Source: SYIM01 sp039800205 (GTDB lineage Bacteria > Pseudomonadota > Gammaproteobacteria > Burkholderiales > Burkholderiaceae_E). From it: a stretch of DNA of 57,970 bases. The position numbers were made by a program, and so were the translations under genes. How positions within the stretch are numbered: the first letter of the stretch is position 1; each line of letters opens with the position of its first letter. The notes beneath the pieces are model-generated. The model worked only from the letters and a program-made list of their open reading frames with translations. It had not been told where the DNA came from and made no database searches. This document shows positions 1 through 8,371 of the stretch, in pieces. Location: positions 1 to 57,970 of the forward strand of contig JBDLRB010000241.1 of the NCBI GenBank assembly GCA_039800205.1, in the 5' to 3' direction.

Positions 1-1
1 G

Positions 2-208
2 GTCGCCACAGACCGGCAAAACCGCCGGGATGGTCGTTTTATCGAGCGGGTGGGTTACTACAACCCCGTGGCGTCCGGCAAAGAGCAGGGTCTCCTGATC
101 AATGTCGAGCGCGTGCAACACTGGACCGCCCACGGCGCGCAGGTTTCGCCGGCTGTGTCGCGTCTGATCAAAGCCCAGGCTGACCGCGCCGCTTCCGCAC
201 CGCAGTGA
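2..208 (+). CDS. rpsP: 30S ribosomal protein S16, C-terminal part (partial)
   Basis: The frame is open from the left edge to TGA at 206-208; the start lies outside the window. The visible residues contain the S16 signature (GRFIERVGYYNP, then GLLINVERVQHWTAHGAQVS). S16 is a small-subunit assembly protein. The stop overlaps the GTG start of rimM by 4 bases (GTGA), and the order rpsP-rimM-trmD-rplS is the conserved proteobacterial operon, so translational coupling is likely. The end is rich in Ala and Gln as in other beta-proteobacterial S16 proteins. Confidence 0.93.
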   Translation, partial: VATDRQNRRDGRFIERVGYYNPVASGKEQGLLINVERVQHWTAHGAQVSPAVSRLIKAQADRAASAPQ

Positions 209-741
209 CCCCTGGCGCTCCAGCGACGCCACCGGTCGACCTGATCGAGGTCGGCCGCGTCGTCGATGCCTGGGGCGTCAAAGGCTGGCTTCGGATCGAG
301 CCTCTCAACGCGCCCGAAGAGTCGGTGCTGCTGAAGGTTCGAGACTGGTGGCTCCAGGGTCGATCAGAGACCGAGCCGCGCCCCATCCGCGTGAGCCGTT
401 GTCGGGTGCACGGTGATGGGCTGGTCGCAAAGCCGTCCGGGTTTGAGGATCGGGACCAGGCGCTTTCGCTCCGCTCGGCGGCCATCCGGGTCAGCCGCGC
501 CGCATTCCCGCCCCTGGAAACGGGCGAAGTCTACTGGGTGGATCTGATCGGTTGCGAAGTGCGCAATGCGCGCGACGAACCTCTGGGAACGGTTCAAAAG
601 ATCGAAGACCACGGCGCCCATCCGATCCTTTTCGTCGAAGCCTCAGACCGAATCCTGCTCATTCCAATGGTGGATCCGATCGTTTCGGCGGTCGACCTGA
701 AATTGAGACAAATCCGGGCAGACTGGGAACTGGACTACTGA
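205..741 (+). CDS. rimM: Ribosome maturation factor RimM
   Basis: RimM (178 aa) binds S19 in the 30S head and assists late 16S rRNA processing. The N-terminal RimM barrel opens with IEVGRVVDAWGVKGWLRIEP, the typical family start. The C-terminal PRC barrel follows (GEVYWVDLIGCEV near residue 110, IPMVDPIVSAVD near 155, ending ADWELDY). The GTG start overlaps the rpsP stop by 4 bases, and trmD starts 22 bases downstream. Length and position in the operon fit the family. Confidence 0.95.
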   Translation: MTPGAPATPPVDLIEVGRVVDAWGVKGWLRIEPLNAPEESVLLKVRDWWLQGRSETEPRPIRVSRCRVHGDGLVAKPSGFEDRDQALSLRSAAIRVSRAAFPPLETGEVYWVDLIGCEVRNARDEPLGTVQKIEDHGAHPILFVEASDRILLIPMVDPIVSAVDLKLRQIRADWELDY

Positions 742-763
742 CCCCTCCGGGCGAGGCTCGCAC

Positions 764-1573
764 GTGCGCATCGATCTCGTCACCCTGTTTCCCGACATGC
801 TCGAGGCGGTGACCCGCTTCGGAATCACGGGCCGTGCCCACGAGCGCGGCTTGTGGCAGCTCAAGGCCTGGAATCCCAGAGACTTTACCGATGACCCCTG
901 GCGGACGGTGGACGACCGTCCCTACGGGGGCGGTCCGGGCATGGTGATGCGCGCCGCACCCCTGGCCGATACGATCCGAGCGGTCCATGCCGACCGTGGA
1001 CCGTCCAATCGGGCCCCGGTGGTTGCGCTCTCGCCCCAGGGGGTGCCGTTCAGCGATACCCGGGCGAGGGCGCTTGCCGCGTCACCCGGCGTGATTCTGG
1101 TCGCGGGTCGCTACGAGGCGATCGACCAGCGACTGATCGATCGTTATGTGGATGAGGAATGGTCGGTGGGTGAGTTCGTTGTCTCCGGCGGGGAATTGCC
1201 GGCGATGATGATCATCGATGCAGCGGTGCGCTTTCTGCCGGGGGCCATGACAGACCCGAATTCGGTCCATCAGGATTCCTTCGGGCAAGGCTTGCTGGAT
1301 TGCCCGCATTACACCCGGCCCGAGGTGTTTGAGGGGGTCCAGGTCCCTGATGTCCTCTTATCGGGGCACCATGCCCGGATCGCCCGGTGGCGGCACGTGC
1401 AGACGCTTCTGGCGACCCAGGCCAGGCGCCCCGATCTCATTGCGCGGGCTCGCACGGAAGGGCGGCTGACGGCGGCCGATGAAGCGATCCTGCGCGATGC
1501 GTCTCGCTCGGACCTCACCGCGGGCGTCGGGAACAATGAGGCCCGCAGGTCCGCTGGCGGCGACCCGTGTTGA
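764..1573 (+). CDS. trmD: tRNA (guanine-N1)-methyltransferase TrmD
   Basis: TrmD uses S-adenosylmethionine to make m1G37 in tRNAs reading CNN codons, which prevents +1 frameshifting. The SPOUT trefoil-knot region is clear: YGGGPGMVM near residue 53, LSPQGVPFSD near 91, then GRYEAIDQR and EWSVGEFVVSGGE near 115-145, and a C-terminal helical part with LLSGHHA. The start is GTG. At 269 aa it is slightly longer than the usual ~250, with an Arg/Ala-rich tail. It is the third gene of the rpsP-rimM-trmD-rplS operon, but a 254-bp gap separates it from rplS. Confidence 0.95.
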   Translation: MRIDLVTLFPDMLEAVTRFGITGRAHERGLWQLKAWNPRDFTDDPWRTVDDRPYGGGPGMVMRAAPLADTIRAVHADRGPSNRAPVVALSPQGVPFSDTRARALAASPGVILVAGRYEAIDQRLIDRYVDEEWSVGEFVVSGGELPAMMIIDAAVRFLPGAMTDPNSVHQDSFGQGLLDCPHYTRPEVFEGVQVPDVLLSGHHARIARWRHVQTLLATQARRPDLIARARTEGRLTAADEAILRDASRSDLTAGVGNNEARRSAGGDPC

Positions 1574-1600
1574 ACCCCTGCCCCTGTCATCAGCTATAAT
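1570..1600 (+). promoter_or_regulatory. Candidate sigma70 promoter before rplS
   Basis: A perfect TATAAT lies at 1595-1600. A weak TTGAAC at 1570-1575 is 19 bases upstream, longer than the ideal 17. It sits at the end of trmD and would give rplS its own transcript with a leader of roughly 220 nt. Confidence 0.4.
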
Positions 1601-1674
1601 TCCGGGTTGACTTCAATCGAACGGGATCCACCCATTCGATCGTCAGGCCCGCTTCGAGCCGTCCTAGCCTTTGG

Positions 1675-1688
1675 CCTCAGTACTGAGG
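1675..1688. repeat. Perfect 14-bp palindrome in the rplS leader
   Basis: CCTCAGTACTGAGG is fully self-complementary and lies about 140 bp before the rplS start codon. It could be an operator or a short RNA hairpin; it lacks a loop and a U-tract, so it is not a terminator. Confidence 0.5.
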
Positions 1689-1827
1689 GCTGATGGGGGG
1701 CGGATCAAAAGCGGTTTTCATCGTCTGGCCCCGGAGGAATCCGTTTCTCGCCTGGGTGTGTTCAAGGCAGGCCGGTGGGTTGTCTCCCGCTGGTATCCCG
1801 GTGCCAGGATGTTTTCAGGAGTTCATC

Positions 1828-2205
1828 ATGGATCTGATCCAGCAGCTTGAGCAGGAAGAAATCGCCCGTCTGGGCAAAACCATCCCCGAATTCGCACCCG
1901 GCGATACGGTGATTGTCAGCGTCAATGTCGTTGAGGGCACCCGGAAGCGGGTCCAGGCCTACGAGGGGGTCGTGATCGCCAAGCGCAATCGCGGGCTTAA
2001 TTCGTCTTTCATCGTCCGTAAGATCTCGTCCGGTGAAGGCGTCGAGCGAACCTTCCAGCTGTATTCGCCGCTGATCGCCAGCATCCAGGTCAAGCGTCGG
2101 GGCGACGTCCGCCGGGCCAAGCTCTACTACCTGCGCCAGCGTTCGGGCAAGTCGGCTCGAATCAAGGAAAAGCTGGCGATCAAGTCAACGCCCTCCGCGT
2201 CCTGA
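1828..2205 (+). CDS. rplS: 50S ribosomal protein L19
   Basis: L19 (125 aa) sits at the 30S-50S interface. The family start MDLIQQLEQEEIARLGKTIPEF is at 1828, preceded by TCAGGA 8 bases upstream. A longer upstream-open frame exists but its extra residues have no L19 character, so I chose 1828. The motifs VVEGTRKRVQAYEGVVIAK and RRGDVRRAKLYYLR are intact. Fourth gene of the S16-L19 operon. Confidence 0.95.
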   Translation: MDLIQQLEQEEIARLGKTIPEFAPGDTVIVSVNVVEGTRKRVQAYEGVVIAKRNRGLNSSFIVRKISSGEGVERTFQLYSPLIASIQVKRRGDVRRAKLYYLRQRSGKSARIKEKLAIKSTPSAS

Positions 2206-2220
2206 TCGGGCCTTGAAGGT

Positions 2221-2946
2221 ATGAGGACGGTTGTGCAAGATAGGCGGCTTTCCGCCACCCCTGCGCCGACCGTCCCGATCGCTGACCCGCATTCCGTACC
2301 CATTGTGGGTACGGATGCGCACCTGCCCCCGGTTGGGGCCGATCGGCTCTCTCCAGCGGCGCTCCGCGCACGTTTCCAGTCGCCGCCCGTCTGGCAGCCC
2401 GATTTTTTTGCGGACCACCAACGCTCCTCCGAGGGCACGCGCGCAGCGGCGGTGCTGATGGGGATTGTCAATCGCCCTCACGGGGCAACCATGCTGCTGA
2501 CCCGTCGTGCGGCTCACCTCAGTCGTCATTCGGGCCAGGTGGCTTTTCCGGGCGGTCGCCGCGACGACGACGATGAATCCTTCATCGATACGGCCCTGCG
2601 CGAGGCGCACGAGGAAGTGGGCCTGGAGCCCGCTCTGGTTGAAGTCCTGGGCGAATTGCCCGTTTATGTGACCGGAACCCGTTATCGGGTGACGCCGGTC
2701 GTGGCCCTCATCGATCCCGACCTGACGCTTCGGCCGCAACCGGCTGAGGTCGAGTCCGTGTTCGAAGTGCCGCTGGCCTACCTCATGGATCCGGGCAATC
2801 ACCAGCGTCGCCACCATGTCTCTGATCAGGGTGAGCGACAGTTTATTTCCATGCCCTGGACGACGACGGGGCCGGGCGGGCACTATCTGATCTGGGGGGC
2901 CACTGCGGCTCTCCTGCGTAATTTTTACCGAATGCTTTCCGCCTGA
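2221..2946 (+). CDS. CoA pyrophosphohydrolase, Nudix family (NudL type)
   Basis: This type of Nudix hydrolase cleaves CoA and acyl-CoAs to 4'-phosphopantetheine products and 3',5'-ADP. The UPF0035/NudL signature is present: LLTRRAAHLSRHSGQVAFPGG near residue 92 runs into a Nudix box (GGRRDDDDE...ALREAHEEVGL). The ATG at 2221 has GAAGGT just before it. The first ~45 residues are poorly conserved and contain a strong inverted repeat in the DNA (2289-2318), so the true start could be further in. It lies 15 bp after rplS and 15 bp before the CobD-like gene, a common Burkholderiales arrangement. Confidence 0.85.
   Translation: MRTVVQDRRLSATPAPTVPIADPHSVPIVGTDAHLPPVGADRLSPAALRARFQSPPVWQPDFFADHQRSSEGTRAAAVLMGIVNRPHGATMLLTRRAAHLSRHSGQVAFPGGRRDDDDESFIDTALREAHEEVGLEPALVEVLGELPVYVTGTRYRVTPVVALIDPDLTLRPQPAEVESVFEVPLAYLMDPGNHQRRHHVSDQGERQFISMPWTTTGPGGHYLIWGATAALLRNFYRMLSA
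2289..2318 (+). repeat. 13-bp stem-loop in the 5' part of the Nudix gene
   Basis: GCATTCCGTACCCA and TGGGTACGGATGC pair over 13 bp with one bulged T and a 3-base loop. It is about 85 bp after the rplS stop. No U-tract follows, so a terminator role is unproven. Confidence 0.5.
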
Positions 2947-2961
2947 CCGTGGAGGTGTCCT

Positions 2962-3969
2962 GTGGGCTTCTTCGCGTTTTTTGTTGTGCTGCTTCTGGAT
3001 CTGGCCCGGCCCCTGGCCGCGGATAACAGACTGCGTGGGCAGCTGGGGGGCCTGATCGATCTCGTTCGGTCGAGCACGGATGCCGGTCATCCGCAGCAGG
3101 GCTGGATCGGCTGGGCAATCGTCGCCATCAGCGTCTGCGGTGTGACGCTCGCCATCGAGTGGCTGGCGGGTGCGATCCACCCGATCCTGGAATGGTTGTT
3201 TCACGTCGCGGTGCTGTATCTGGTCGTCGGGTTCCGGCAGACGGCGGTCGTGTTCACCGAAATGCAGGTGGCGCTTGCCCTGGATGACGTTCACGGGGCA
3301 CGGCGGGTGTTCGATCGCTGGCAGACATCGGGCGCCTCGGTGCGGCCGAACCACTCGGCCATCGCGGCCGATGCGCCGATCGAGGAGGTCTGCCGGGAGT
3401 CGATCGTTCAGGCCCTGCTCAATCTCCATCGGGGCATTTGCGCGCCCCTGTTCTGGTACTTGGTGCTGCCCGGTGTACTGGGGCCGCTGCTTTACTGGCT
3501 GGTGGCCGAAATGGCGGGGCGCTGGGGCCCATCCACCCCAGTTCCGGAGGCGTCGTCATCGTCCGAGGCTACGACCCCGCGAGCGATGGCGCCCACGCGG
3601 TACGGTGAGGCGGCCGTTCAGCTCTATCGCTGGATCGACTGGCTGCCGCTTCGAGTCACCGCAGCGGGGTTTGCAGTGGCGGGTAATTTTGACGACGCGG
3701 TGTACTGCTGGCGGGGGGCCGTCTCAAGCGGCACGGCCTCGGATCAACGCGGCTTGCTCACGGCAGCGGCATCGGGTGCGACGGGGCTCAGGCTGGCTGA
3801 TGCGTCGCTCGAGGCACGCTGGGCCGCGGCCGCGCAGCCCTTCGACTGGCCCGGCAAACCCGTCGAAACGGGTAGCCTGCGGGTGGGCATGCGCCTGATC
3901 TATCGCTCGATGCTGCTCTGGCTGGGTACCTTTGCCTTACTGGGTCTGGCGAGCTGGCTCGGACGCTGA
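2962..3969 (+). CDS. CobD/CbiB-family membrane protein
   Basis: This 335-aa protein resembles the CobD/CbiB family (adenosylcobinamide-phosphate synthase) as found in Burkholderiales beside Nudix and rsgA genes. The GTG start gives MGFFAFFVVLLLDLARPL, a first membrane segment. Further hydrophobic segments lie near residues 52-70, 76-95, 155-182 and 313-335. LVVGFRQTAVVFTEMQVALALDDVHGAR matches the family core. No cobalamin genes are nearby, so the true substrate is uncertain. It may be a diverged paralogue rather than the cobinamide enzyme. Confidence 0.72.
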   Translation: MGFFAFFVVLLLDLARPLAADNRLRGQLGGLIDLVRSSTDAGHPQQGWIGWAIVAISVCGVTLAIEWLAGAIHPILEWLFHVAVLYLVVGFRQTAVVFTEMQVALALDDVHGARRVFDRWQTSGASVRPNHSAIAADAPIEEVCRESIVQALLNLHRGICAPLFWYLVLPGVLGPLLYWLVAEMAGRWGPSTPVPEASSSSEATTPRAMAPTRYGEAAVQLYRWIDWLPLRVTAAGFAVAGNFDDAVYCWRGAVSSGTASDQRGLLTAAASGATGLRLADASLEARWAAAAQPFDWPGKPVETGSLRVGMRLIYRSMLLWLGTFALLGLASWLGR

Positions 3970-4006
3970 GTCGCGTAGCGCCGTCCTCGCCCCGTACCTG
4001 GAGCGT

Positions 4007-4921
4007 TCAACGCAGCGGTCGCTCGGTATCGTCGAGCAATTCCTGATAAAAGCGGAGCCTCGATCCGTCCAGTTCCTTGCGTTCAACGGCTTCCCGAATC
4101 GCGCATCCGGGCTCGTTCCGGTGCATGCAGTTCGCGAAGCGGCACCGCCCCAGCCACGGCACGAAGTCCGGAAGCGCGTGCATCAGTTCGGAGGACGAAA
4201 GGTGGGCGATGCCGAACAGCTGAAATCCAGGTGAATCGATGATGCGGGCCGACCAGTCCAGGGCGACCGGAAACATTCGGCAGAAGCTTGTGGTGTGACG
4301 TCCGGTTGACAACGCAACCGAAATCTCGCGAGTGACCTGCTCGGCGTCCGGGACGAGCAGGTTGACCAGCGTGCTCTTGCCCATGCCACTCTGACCCAGC
4401 AGTAGCGTACAGCGACCCTCGAGGACGGGGCGCAGTTTCGCAAGGCTGTCCTCCGGCGCCTGGACCACGCTGAGCGCGAGGACCGGATAGCCCAGCGAGC
4501 GGTAGTGATCCAGGCGCTCGGTGATTCGGGCGTGGGCCAGCGGAAGGTCAGTTTTGGTGGCAATGATCAGTGGTGCGACCTGCTGGCTGGCCAGCACTGC
4601 CAGTACCCGCATGAGCAAGGGCTCCGAGAACGGCGGGTCGCCGGAGAGCACGATCGCCGCCTGGTCAACGTTGGCGGCGAGCAATTTGGTTCGCCCTCCA
4701 TCGCTGCGGCTGATGCAGTTCTCGCGCGGATCGATGTCTTCGACAACGGCCTGGTCCAGCCCGATTCGACGTGCACGCACCCGGTCACCCACGCAGCAGT
4801 CGTCTCGACGACCGCGCGTGACGGCTTGCCTCAATGAGCCCGGCGTCTCCGCGTCGATCTGCACGAGCAATTGACGACCGTGACGCGCCAGCACGGTTCC
4901 GGGCTCAAGCGCCGGGGTCAT
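4007..4921 (-). CDS. rsgA: Ribosome small-subunit biogenesis GTPase RsgA
   Basis: RsgA (304 aa) is a circularly permuted GTPase that checks late 30S maturation. The motif order is diagnostic: OB fold, then G4 (ATKTDL), then the P-loop G1 (GQSGMGKST), then G3 (DSPGF), then a C-terminal zinc knuckle (CRFANCMHRNEPGC). I chose ATG at 4921. A TTG at 4957 would extend the protein by 12 unconserved residues and overlap the upstream peptidase gene by 23 bp. It is convergent with the CobD-like gene and downstream of the M48 peptidase on the same strand. Confidence 0.93.
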   Translation of the reverse strand: MTPALEPGTVLARHGRQLLVQIDAETPGSLRQAVTRGRRDDCCVGDRVRARRIGLDQAVVEDIDPRENCISRSDGGRTKLLAANVDQAAIVLSGDPPFSEPLLMRVLAVLASQQVAPLIIATKTDLPLAHARITERLDHYRSLGYPVLALSVVQAPEDSLAKLRPVLEGRCTLLLGQSGMGKSTLVNLLVPDAEQVTREISVALSTGRHTTSFCRMFPVALDWSARIIDSPGFQLFGIAHLSSSELMHALPDFVPWLGRCRFANCMHRNEPGCAIREAVERKELDGSRLRFYQELLDDTERPLR

Positions 4922-4934
4922 CGAGTCCGTGGCC

Positions 4935-6239
4935 TCATCCGGTGGACAGCCGCGCAATCCGCTCGGAGGCGGGCGGGTGCGAGTCGTGTGCGGCCGAATA
5001 GAGGGGGTCCGAGCTGAGCGGCGCCGCGTTGTCCCGATAGAGCTTGGTCAGGGCGGCAATCAGGGCGGCCCGATCGGCGTGCTGCACTGCAAAGGCATCG
5101 GCCGCAAATTCGTCCCGCCTTGAAAAATAGTGGGAGAGCGGCCCCAGCAGGAAAAAGAACACAGGCGCCACGAGCATGAAGAGCACCAGAGCCGTCGCGT
5201 CGATCACGGCTCGGTCGGGTGCGGTGCCCAAGCCCGCGAAGAACCAGGCCTGCTCGCTCAGCCACCCCAGCAATGCAAGCCCCAACAGGCTGCCGCCACT
5301 CAGGGTCAGCAGCCGGCGCTGCAGGTGACGCAGCTTGAAATGCCCCAGTTCGTGTGCCAGCACGGCCTCGATCTCGTTCTCATCCAGCTGCGCGAGCAGC
5401 GTATCGAAAAACACAATGCGTCGCGCTTTGCCGAAGCCCGTGAAGTACGCATTGCCGTGCGCGGAGCGGCGGCTGCCGTCCATCACGAACAGACCCCGGG
5501 CAGCGAAGCCCACCCGCTTCAGGAGGCCCTGTACGCGCTCGCGCACCGGGCCCTCGGGCAGAGGCTCGAAACGATTGAAGAGCGGGGCGACCACGCCTGG
5601 AAAGACCCAGAGAACGAACAGGTTGAATCCCATCCAGAGTCCCCAGGCCCAGATCCACCAGAGCGACCCGGCTGCACCCATGACGGCGAGGACGGCGATC
5701 AGGAGCGGCAATCCCAATACGAGTCCGACCAGCGTGCTGCGAAGGAGGTCTGCGACAAAGAGTCTTCGGGTCATCCGGTTGAACCCGAAGCGCTCTTCGA
5801 GATGAAACTGTCGCCACCAGGCGAACGGCACGTCAATCAGGCTGCTGACCAGTAGAACCGACAGAACGAGGATCGGGCCGCGCCATCCGTCCCAGGACTC
5901 GGGCAGGAGTGCGCCGAGCACGATCAGCCCCTGCAGGCCACCGAGCATGGTCAGCACCACCAGCCCCCCCGCCTGCGCCATGGCCTCAAGAAGCGAAAGC
6001 CGGATCCGCGCAACGGTGTAGGCTGCTGCCCGCTGGTGGGCATGCAGGCTGATCGACGGGGCGAAGGGTTCGGGGACCTGATCCCGGTGTCGGGCCACAT
6101 GCCGGATCTGTCTCATCGACAGCCAGAGTTTCAGCGCAAGAGACAGGAGCAGCATGCACAGGAACAGCAGGCTGAAGGCGATGGACTGGGCCTCATCCTG
6201 GGGCGTGAGCGGCGGCAAGGGAGCGATGGAGGGGTTCAA
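4935..6239 (-). CDS. M48-family membrane metalloprotease (HtpX/Ste24-like)
   Basis: Integral-membrane zinc endopeptidase of the Ste24/HtpX type (~434 aa). The zinc motif HELGH is in EAVLAHELGHFKLRHLQRR, and the downstream glutamate ligand is in RRDEFAADAFA. Multiple membrane segments surround it (for example FSLLFLCMLLLSLALKLWL near the N terminus and ALVLFMLVAPVFFFLLG). The start is uncertain: the open frame runs back to 6443, across the divergent orn start, but only TTG codons (6257, 6239, 6218) fit before the first membrane helix. I give 6239. Orn is divergent, 40 bp away. Confidence 0.82.
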   Translation of the reverse strand: MNPSIAPLPPLTPQDEAQSIAFSLLFLCMLLLSLALKLWLSMRQIRHVARHRDQVPEPFAPSISLHAHQRAAAYTVARIRLSLLEAMAQAGGLVVLTMLGGLQGLIVLGALLPESWDGWRGPILVLSVLLVSSLIDVPFAWWRQFHLEERFGFNRMTRRLFVADLLRSTLVGLVLGLPLLIAVLAVMGAAGSLWWIWAWGLWMGFNLFVLWVFPGVVAPLFNRFEPLPEGPVRERVQGLLKRVGFAARGLFVMDGSRRSAHGNAYFTGFGKARRIVFFDTLLAQLDENEIEAVLAHELGHFKLRHLQRRLLTLSGGSLLGLALLGWLSEQAWFFAGLGTAPDRAVIDATALVLFMLVAPVFFFLLGPLSHYFSRRDEFAADAFAVQHADRAALIAALTKLYRDNAAPLSSDPLYSAAHDSHPPASERIARLSTG

Positions 6240-6279
6240 TGCAGAGGTGTGGGACAATGGCCAAGGAGGATTTTTGATT

Positions 6280-6903
6280 ATGTCACAGCCTGTTTTGCCG
6301 GCCGACGAAGCCGCCGGTGGCGCGCCCGGCGTCCCCCCGCCCCGTCCCGATGAGTCCTTGCTGATCTGGGTCGATATGGAGATGACAGGCCTTCGGCCCG
6401 AGATCGACCGGATCATCGAGGTCGCCCTCGTGATCACGGACAATCGACTGCAGCCCCTTGTCCAGACGGAGGCATTCGCGATCCATCAGCCTGATGCGGT
6501 CCTCGATGCCATGGATCAATGGAATACCAGCACCCATGCGCGTTCAGGCCTGACGGCGAGGGTGCGCGCGTCGTCGTGGACCGAGGCGAGCGCCGAGCAG
6601 GCCCTGCTTGATTTTCTTGCAGTGTGGGTGCCTTCAGGCAAGTCGCCGATGTGTGGGAATTCGATCTGCCAGGATCGGCGATTCATGGCCCGGTACATGC
6701 CCCGGCTGGAGTCCTGGTTTCATTATCGTAATCTCGACGTCAGCACGCTCAAGGAGTTGTGCCGACGGTGGGCGCCGGATGTCGCCCGCAAGTTCAACAA
6801 GCGCGGTGCGCACACCGCGCTGGCCGATATCCATGAGTCGATTGACGAACTGCGTTTTTATCGCGATCAGTTCATTGGCGTGTGGCCGTTGTCCGCGAGC
6901 TGA
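6280..6903 (+). CDS. orn: Oligoribonuclease
   Basis: Orn is a 3'-5' exonuclease of the DEDDh class that degrades 2-5-nt RNAs and linear dinucleotides such as pGpG. Motifs visible are DMEMTGL (first Asp and Glu), CGNSICQDRRF (second Asp) and HTALADI (His and last Asp). The start at 6280 is set by an excellent AAGGAGGA at 6263-6270. The 207-aa product has a 25-residue Pro/Ala-rich extension before LLIWVDMEMTG compared with the typical ~180 aa. An ATG in the upstream-extended frame has no support. Confidence 0.93.
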   Translation: MSQPVLPADEAAGGAPGVPPPRPDESLLIWVDMEMTGLRPEIDRIIEVALVITDNRLQPLVQTEAFAIHQPDAVLDAMDQWNTSTHARSGLTARVRASSWTEASAEQALLDFLAVWVPSGKSPMCGNSICQDRRFMARYMPRLESWFHYRNLDVSTLKELCRRWAPDVARKFNKRGAHTALADIHESIDELRFYRDQFIGVWPLSAS

Positions 6904-6937
6904 ACATTCAAGGCGGGGTTCACGGACAGTCCGCGCG

Positions 6938-8371
6938 TCAGCGCATTGGTCCGATCGATCTGCCTGTTCCGGGCCCAGGTCCGACCCGCCAGGTCGTTTG
7001 CAGCAGGCGCGCAAGCCCGACCGATGCCAGCGCAAGGCTCGCACATCCGGCAAGCCAGAATGCAGTGGCCTGACCCAGCCGTCCGTCGAGCGGGCCTCCC
7101 GGTCCAGCCAGCTCGATCCCAAGCCACCAACCCGCGCCCAGTCCGATCCCCCAAAGCGCGATGCCATGGATCAGCGCGGGCCGCGCGGTGACCTGCCAGG
7201 CCCGGAGAATCATCGTCAACTGGGTTTGCAGGCTATCAAGAAAGTGAAAGAGGGCCACCCAGGCCAGGAGCATACGGGCCTGTTGTCGCACCATTGGCTC
7301 GGTACTGAACACTTCAGACAGTGGTTCCCGCAGGGCAAAGAGCGCGATGGAGACCAGCGAGGAGGCGAGCAGGGCGATCCGAAGCCCACCGATCGCCGTT
7401 TGCCGGGCCCTGTATTCATCCCGAGCACCGATGGCGTGGGCGGCCAGCGTGCTGGTGGCCAGGCCGATCGATAGCGCCACCATGTAGGAGAAGGCCGCCG
7501 ATGTCGCCGCGATCTGATGGCTGGCCGCAATCACTGCACCGGTATGTGCGAGGAAAATGGCCATGAAGGTGAACGCGGTGACTTCGACCAGTTGAGTCAA
7601 TCCGATCGGCAGGCCCAGTTTCAGGAGTTTGAGCAGCCGGCCGCCCTCGGGGGCCTGCATCTTGAAAATGCGATAGCCGCGCAGGCGGCTGTGCCGCGCT
7701 GTCAGCACGACCGCGGCCAGCAGGGTCAGCCAGGTGATGAGCGCGGTGGCGACGGCACAACCGGCGCCCCCCAGGGCCGGGACCAGCGGCGTGCCTTGCC
7801 AGCTGAGCCCGTGCATGAACAGTGCATTGGCCGGGATCTTCAGGCTCAAGGCTGCTAGATTGAGGGCCATGACCAGGCGGGGCTGCCCGGTCGACACGGC
7901 CAGGGCGTGGAAGACCCTGAAGAGCAGCGCGGCCGGTAGCCCGATGGCGACCGCCAGCAAGTAGGGCCGTACGATTTCGGCGACGGCTTCAGGGGGTGCA
8001 GCGAGCCTGAGCCACGGGTCTGCGGCGCCCAGGGCGAGACAACCCGGTACGGCAATCAGCAGAGCAAGCCAGATACCCTGACGGATTTCAGCGGCGATCT
8101 CCCCATCACGACCCGCGCCGAAGTGGCGCGCGCAGATCGGGACCAGCGCGAGGAGAATGCCCATCAGGGCAACATGAACCGACACGTAGATGCTGGCGCC
8201 CAGACCCACCGCAGCCACGTCTACGGCGGATACCCGCCCGGCCATGATCGTATCGATCACGCCGTTGGCCGTGACGGCGATTTGTGCAATGAAGAGCGGC
8301 GCGGCCAGATTGAGCAGGCGGCGCGGCAGCGACGGCTCAGGGCGATCCGTGCCCGGGACCGCAGCGGTCAT
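6938..8371 (-). CDS. MATE-family multidrug/cation antiporter
   Basis: A 477-aa MATE exporter (NorM-like), predicted with about 12 membrane segments in two pseudo-repeats. The N-terminal signature PRRLLNLAAPLFIAQIAVTANGVIDTIMAG is typical. ALSIGLATSTLAAHAIGA near residue 295 marks the second half. The ATG at 8371 overlaps the TGA of the upstream glycosyltransferase-like gene by 4 bases (ATGA), which decides this start over a far-upstream one and implies cotranscription. MATE pumps use H+ or Na+ gradients to expel cationic drugs. The substrate cannot be told from sequence. Confidence 0.87.
   Translation of the reverse strand: MTAAVPGTDRPEPSLPRRLLNLAAPLFIAQIAVTANGVIDTIMAGRVSAVDVAAVGLGASIYVSVHVALMGILLALVPICARHFGAGRDGEIAAEIRQGIWLALLIAVPGCLALGAADPWLRLAAPPEAVAEIVRPYLLAVAIGLPAALLFRVFHALAVSTGQPRLVMALNLAALSLKIPANALFMHGLSWQGTPLVPALGGAGCAVATALITWLTLLAAVVLTARHSRLRGYRIFKMQAPEGGRLLKLLKLGLPIGLTQLVEVTAFTFMAIFLAHTGAVIAASHQIAATSAAFSYMVALSIGLATSTLAAHAIGARDEYRARQTAIGGLRIALLASSLVSIALFALREPLSEVFSTEPMVRQQARMLLAWVALFHFLDSLQTQLTMILRAWQVTARPALIHGIALWGIGLGAGWWLGIELAGPGGPLDGRLGQATAFWLAGCASLALASVGLARLLQTTWRVGPGPGTGRSIGPMR

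Noticed and set aside
1693..1827. N-terminal extension of L19
   Set aside because: The residues are not L19-like, and 1828 has the family start and a ribosome-binding motif.
2289..2318. Hairpin in the Nudix gene as rplS terminator
   Set aside because: No U-tract and it lies inside the open frame; listed only as a stem-loop.
2185..3429. 414-residue minus-strand frame across the Nudix and CobD-like genes
   Set aside because: Spans two real genes antisense and has the Arg/His/Gln-rich composition of a shadow frame.
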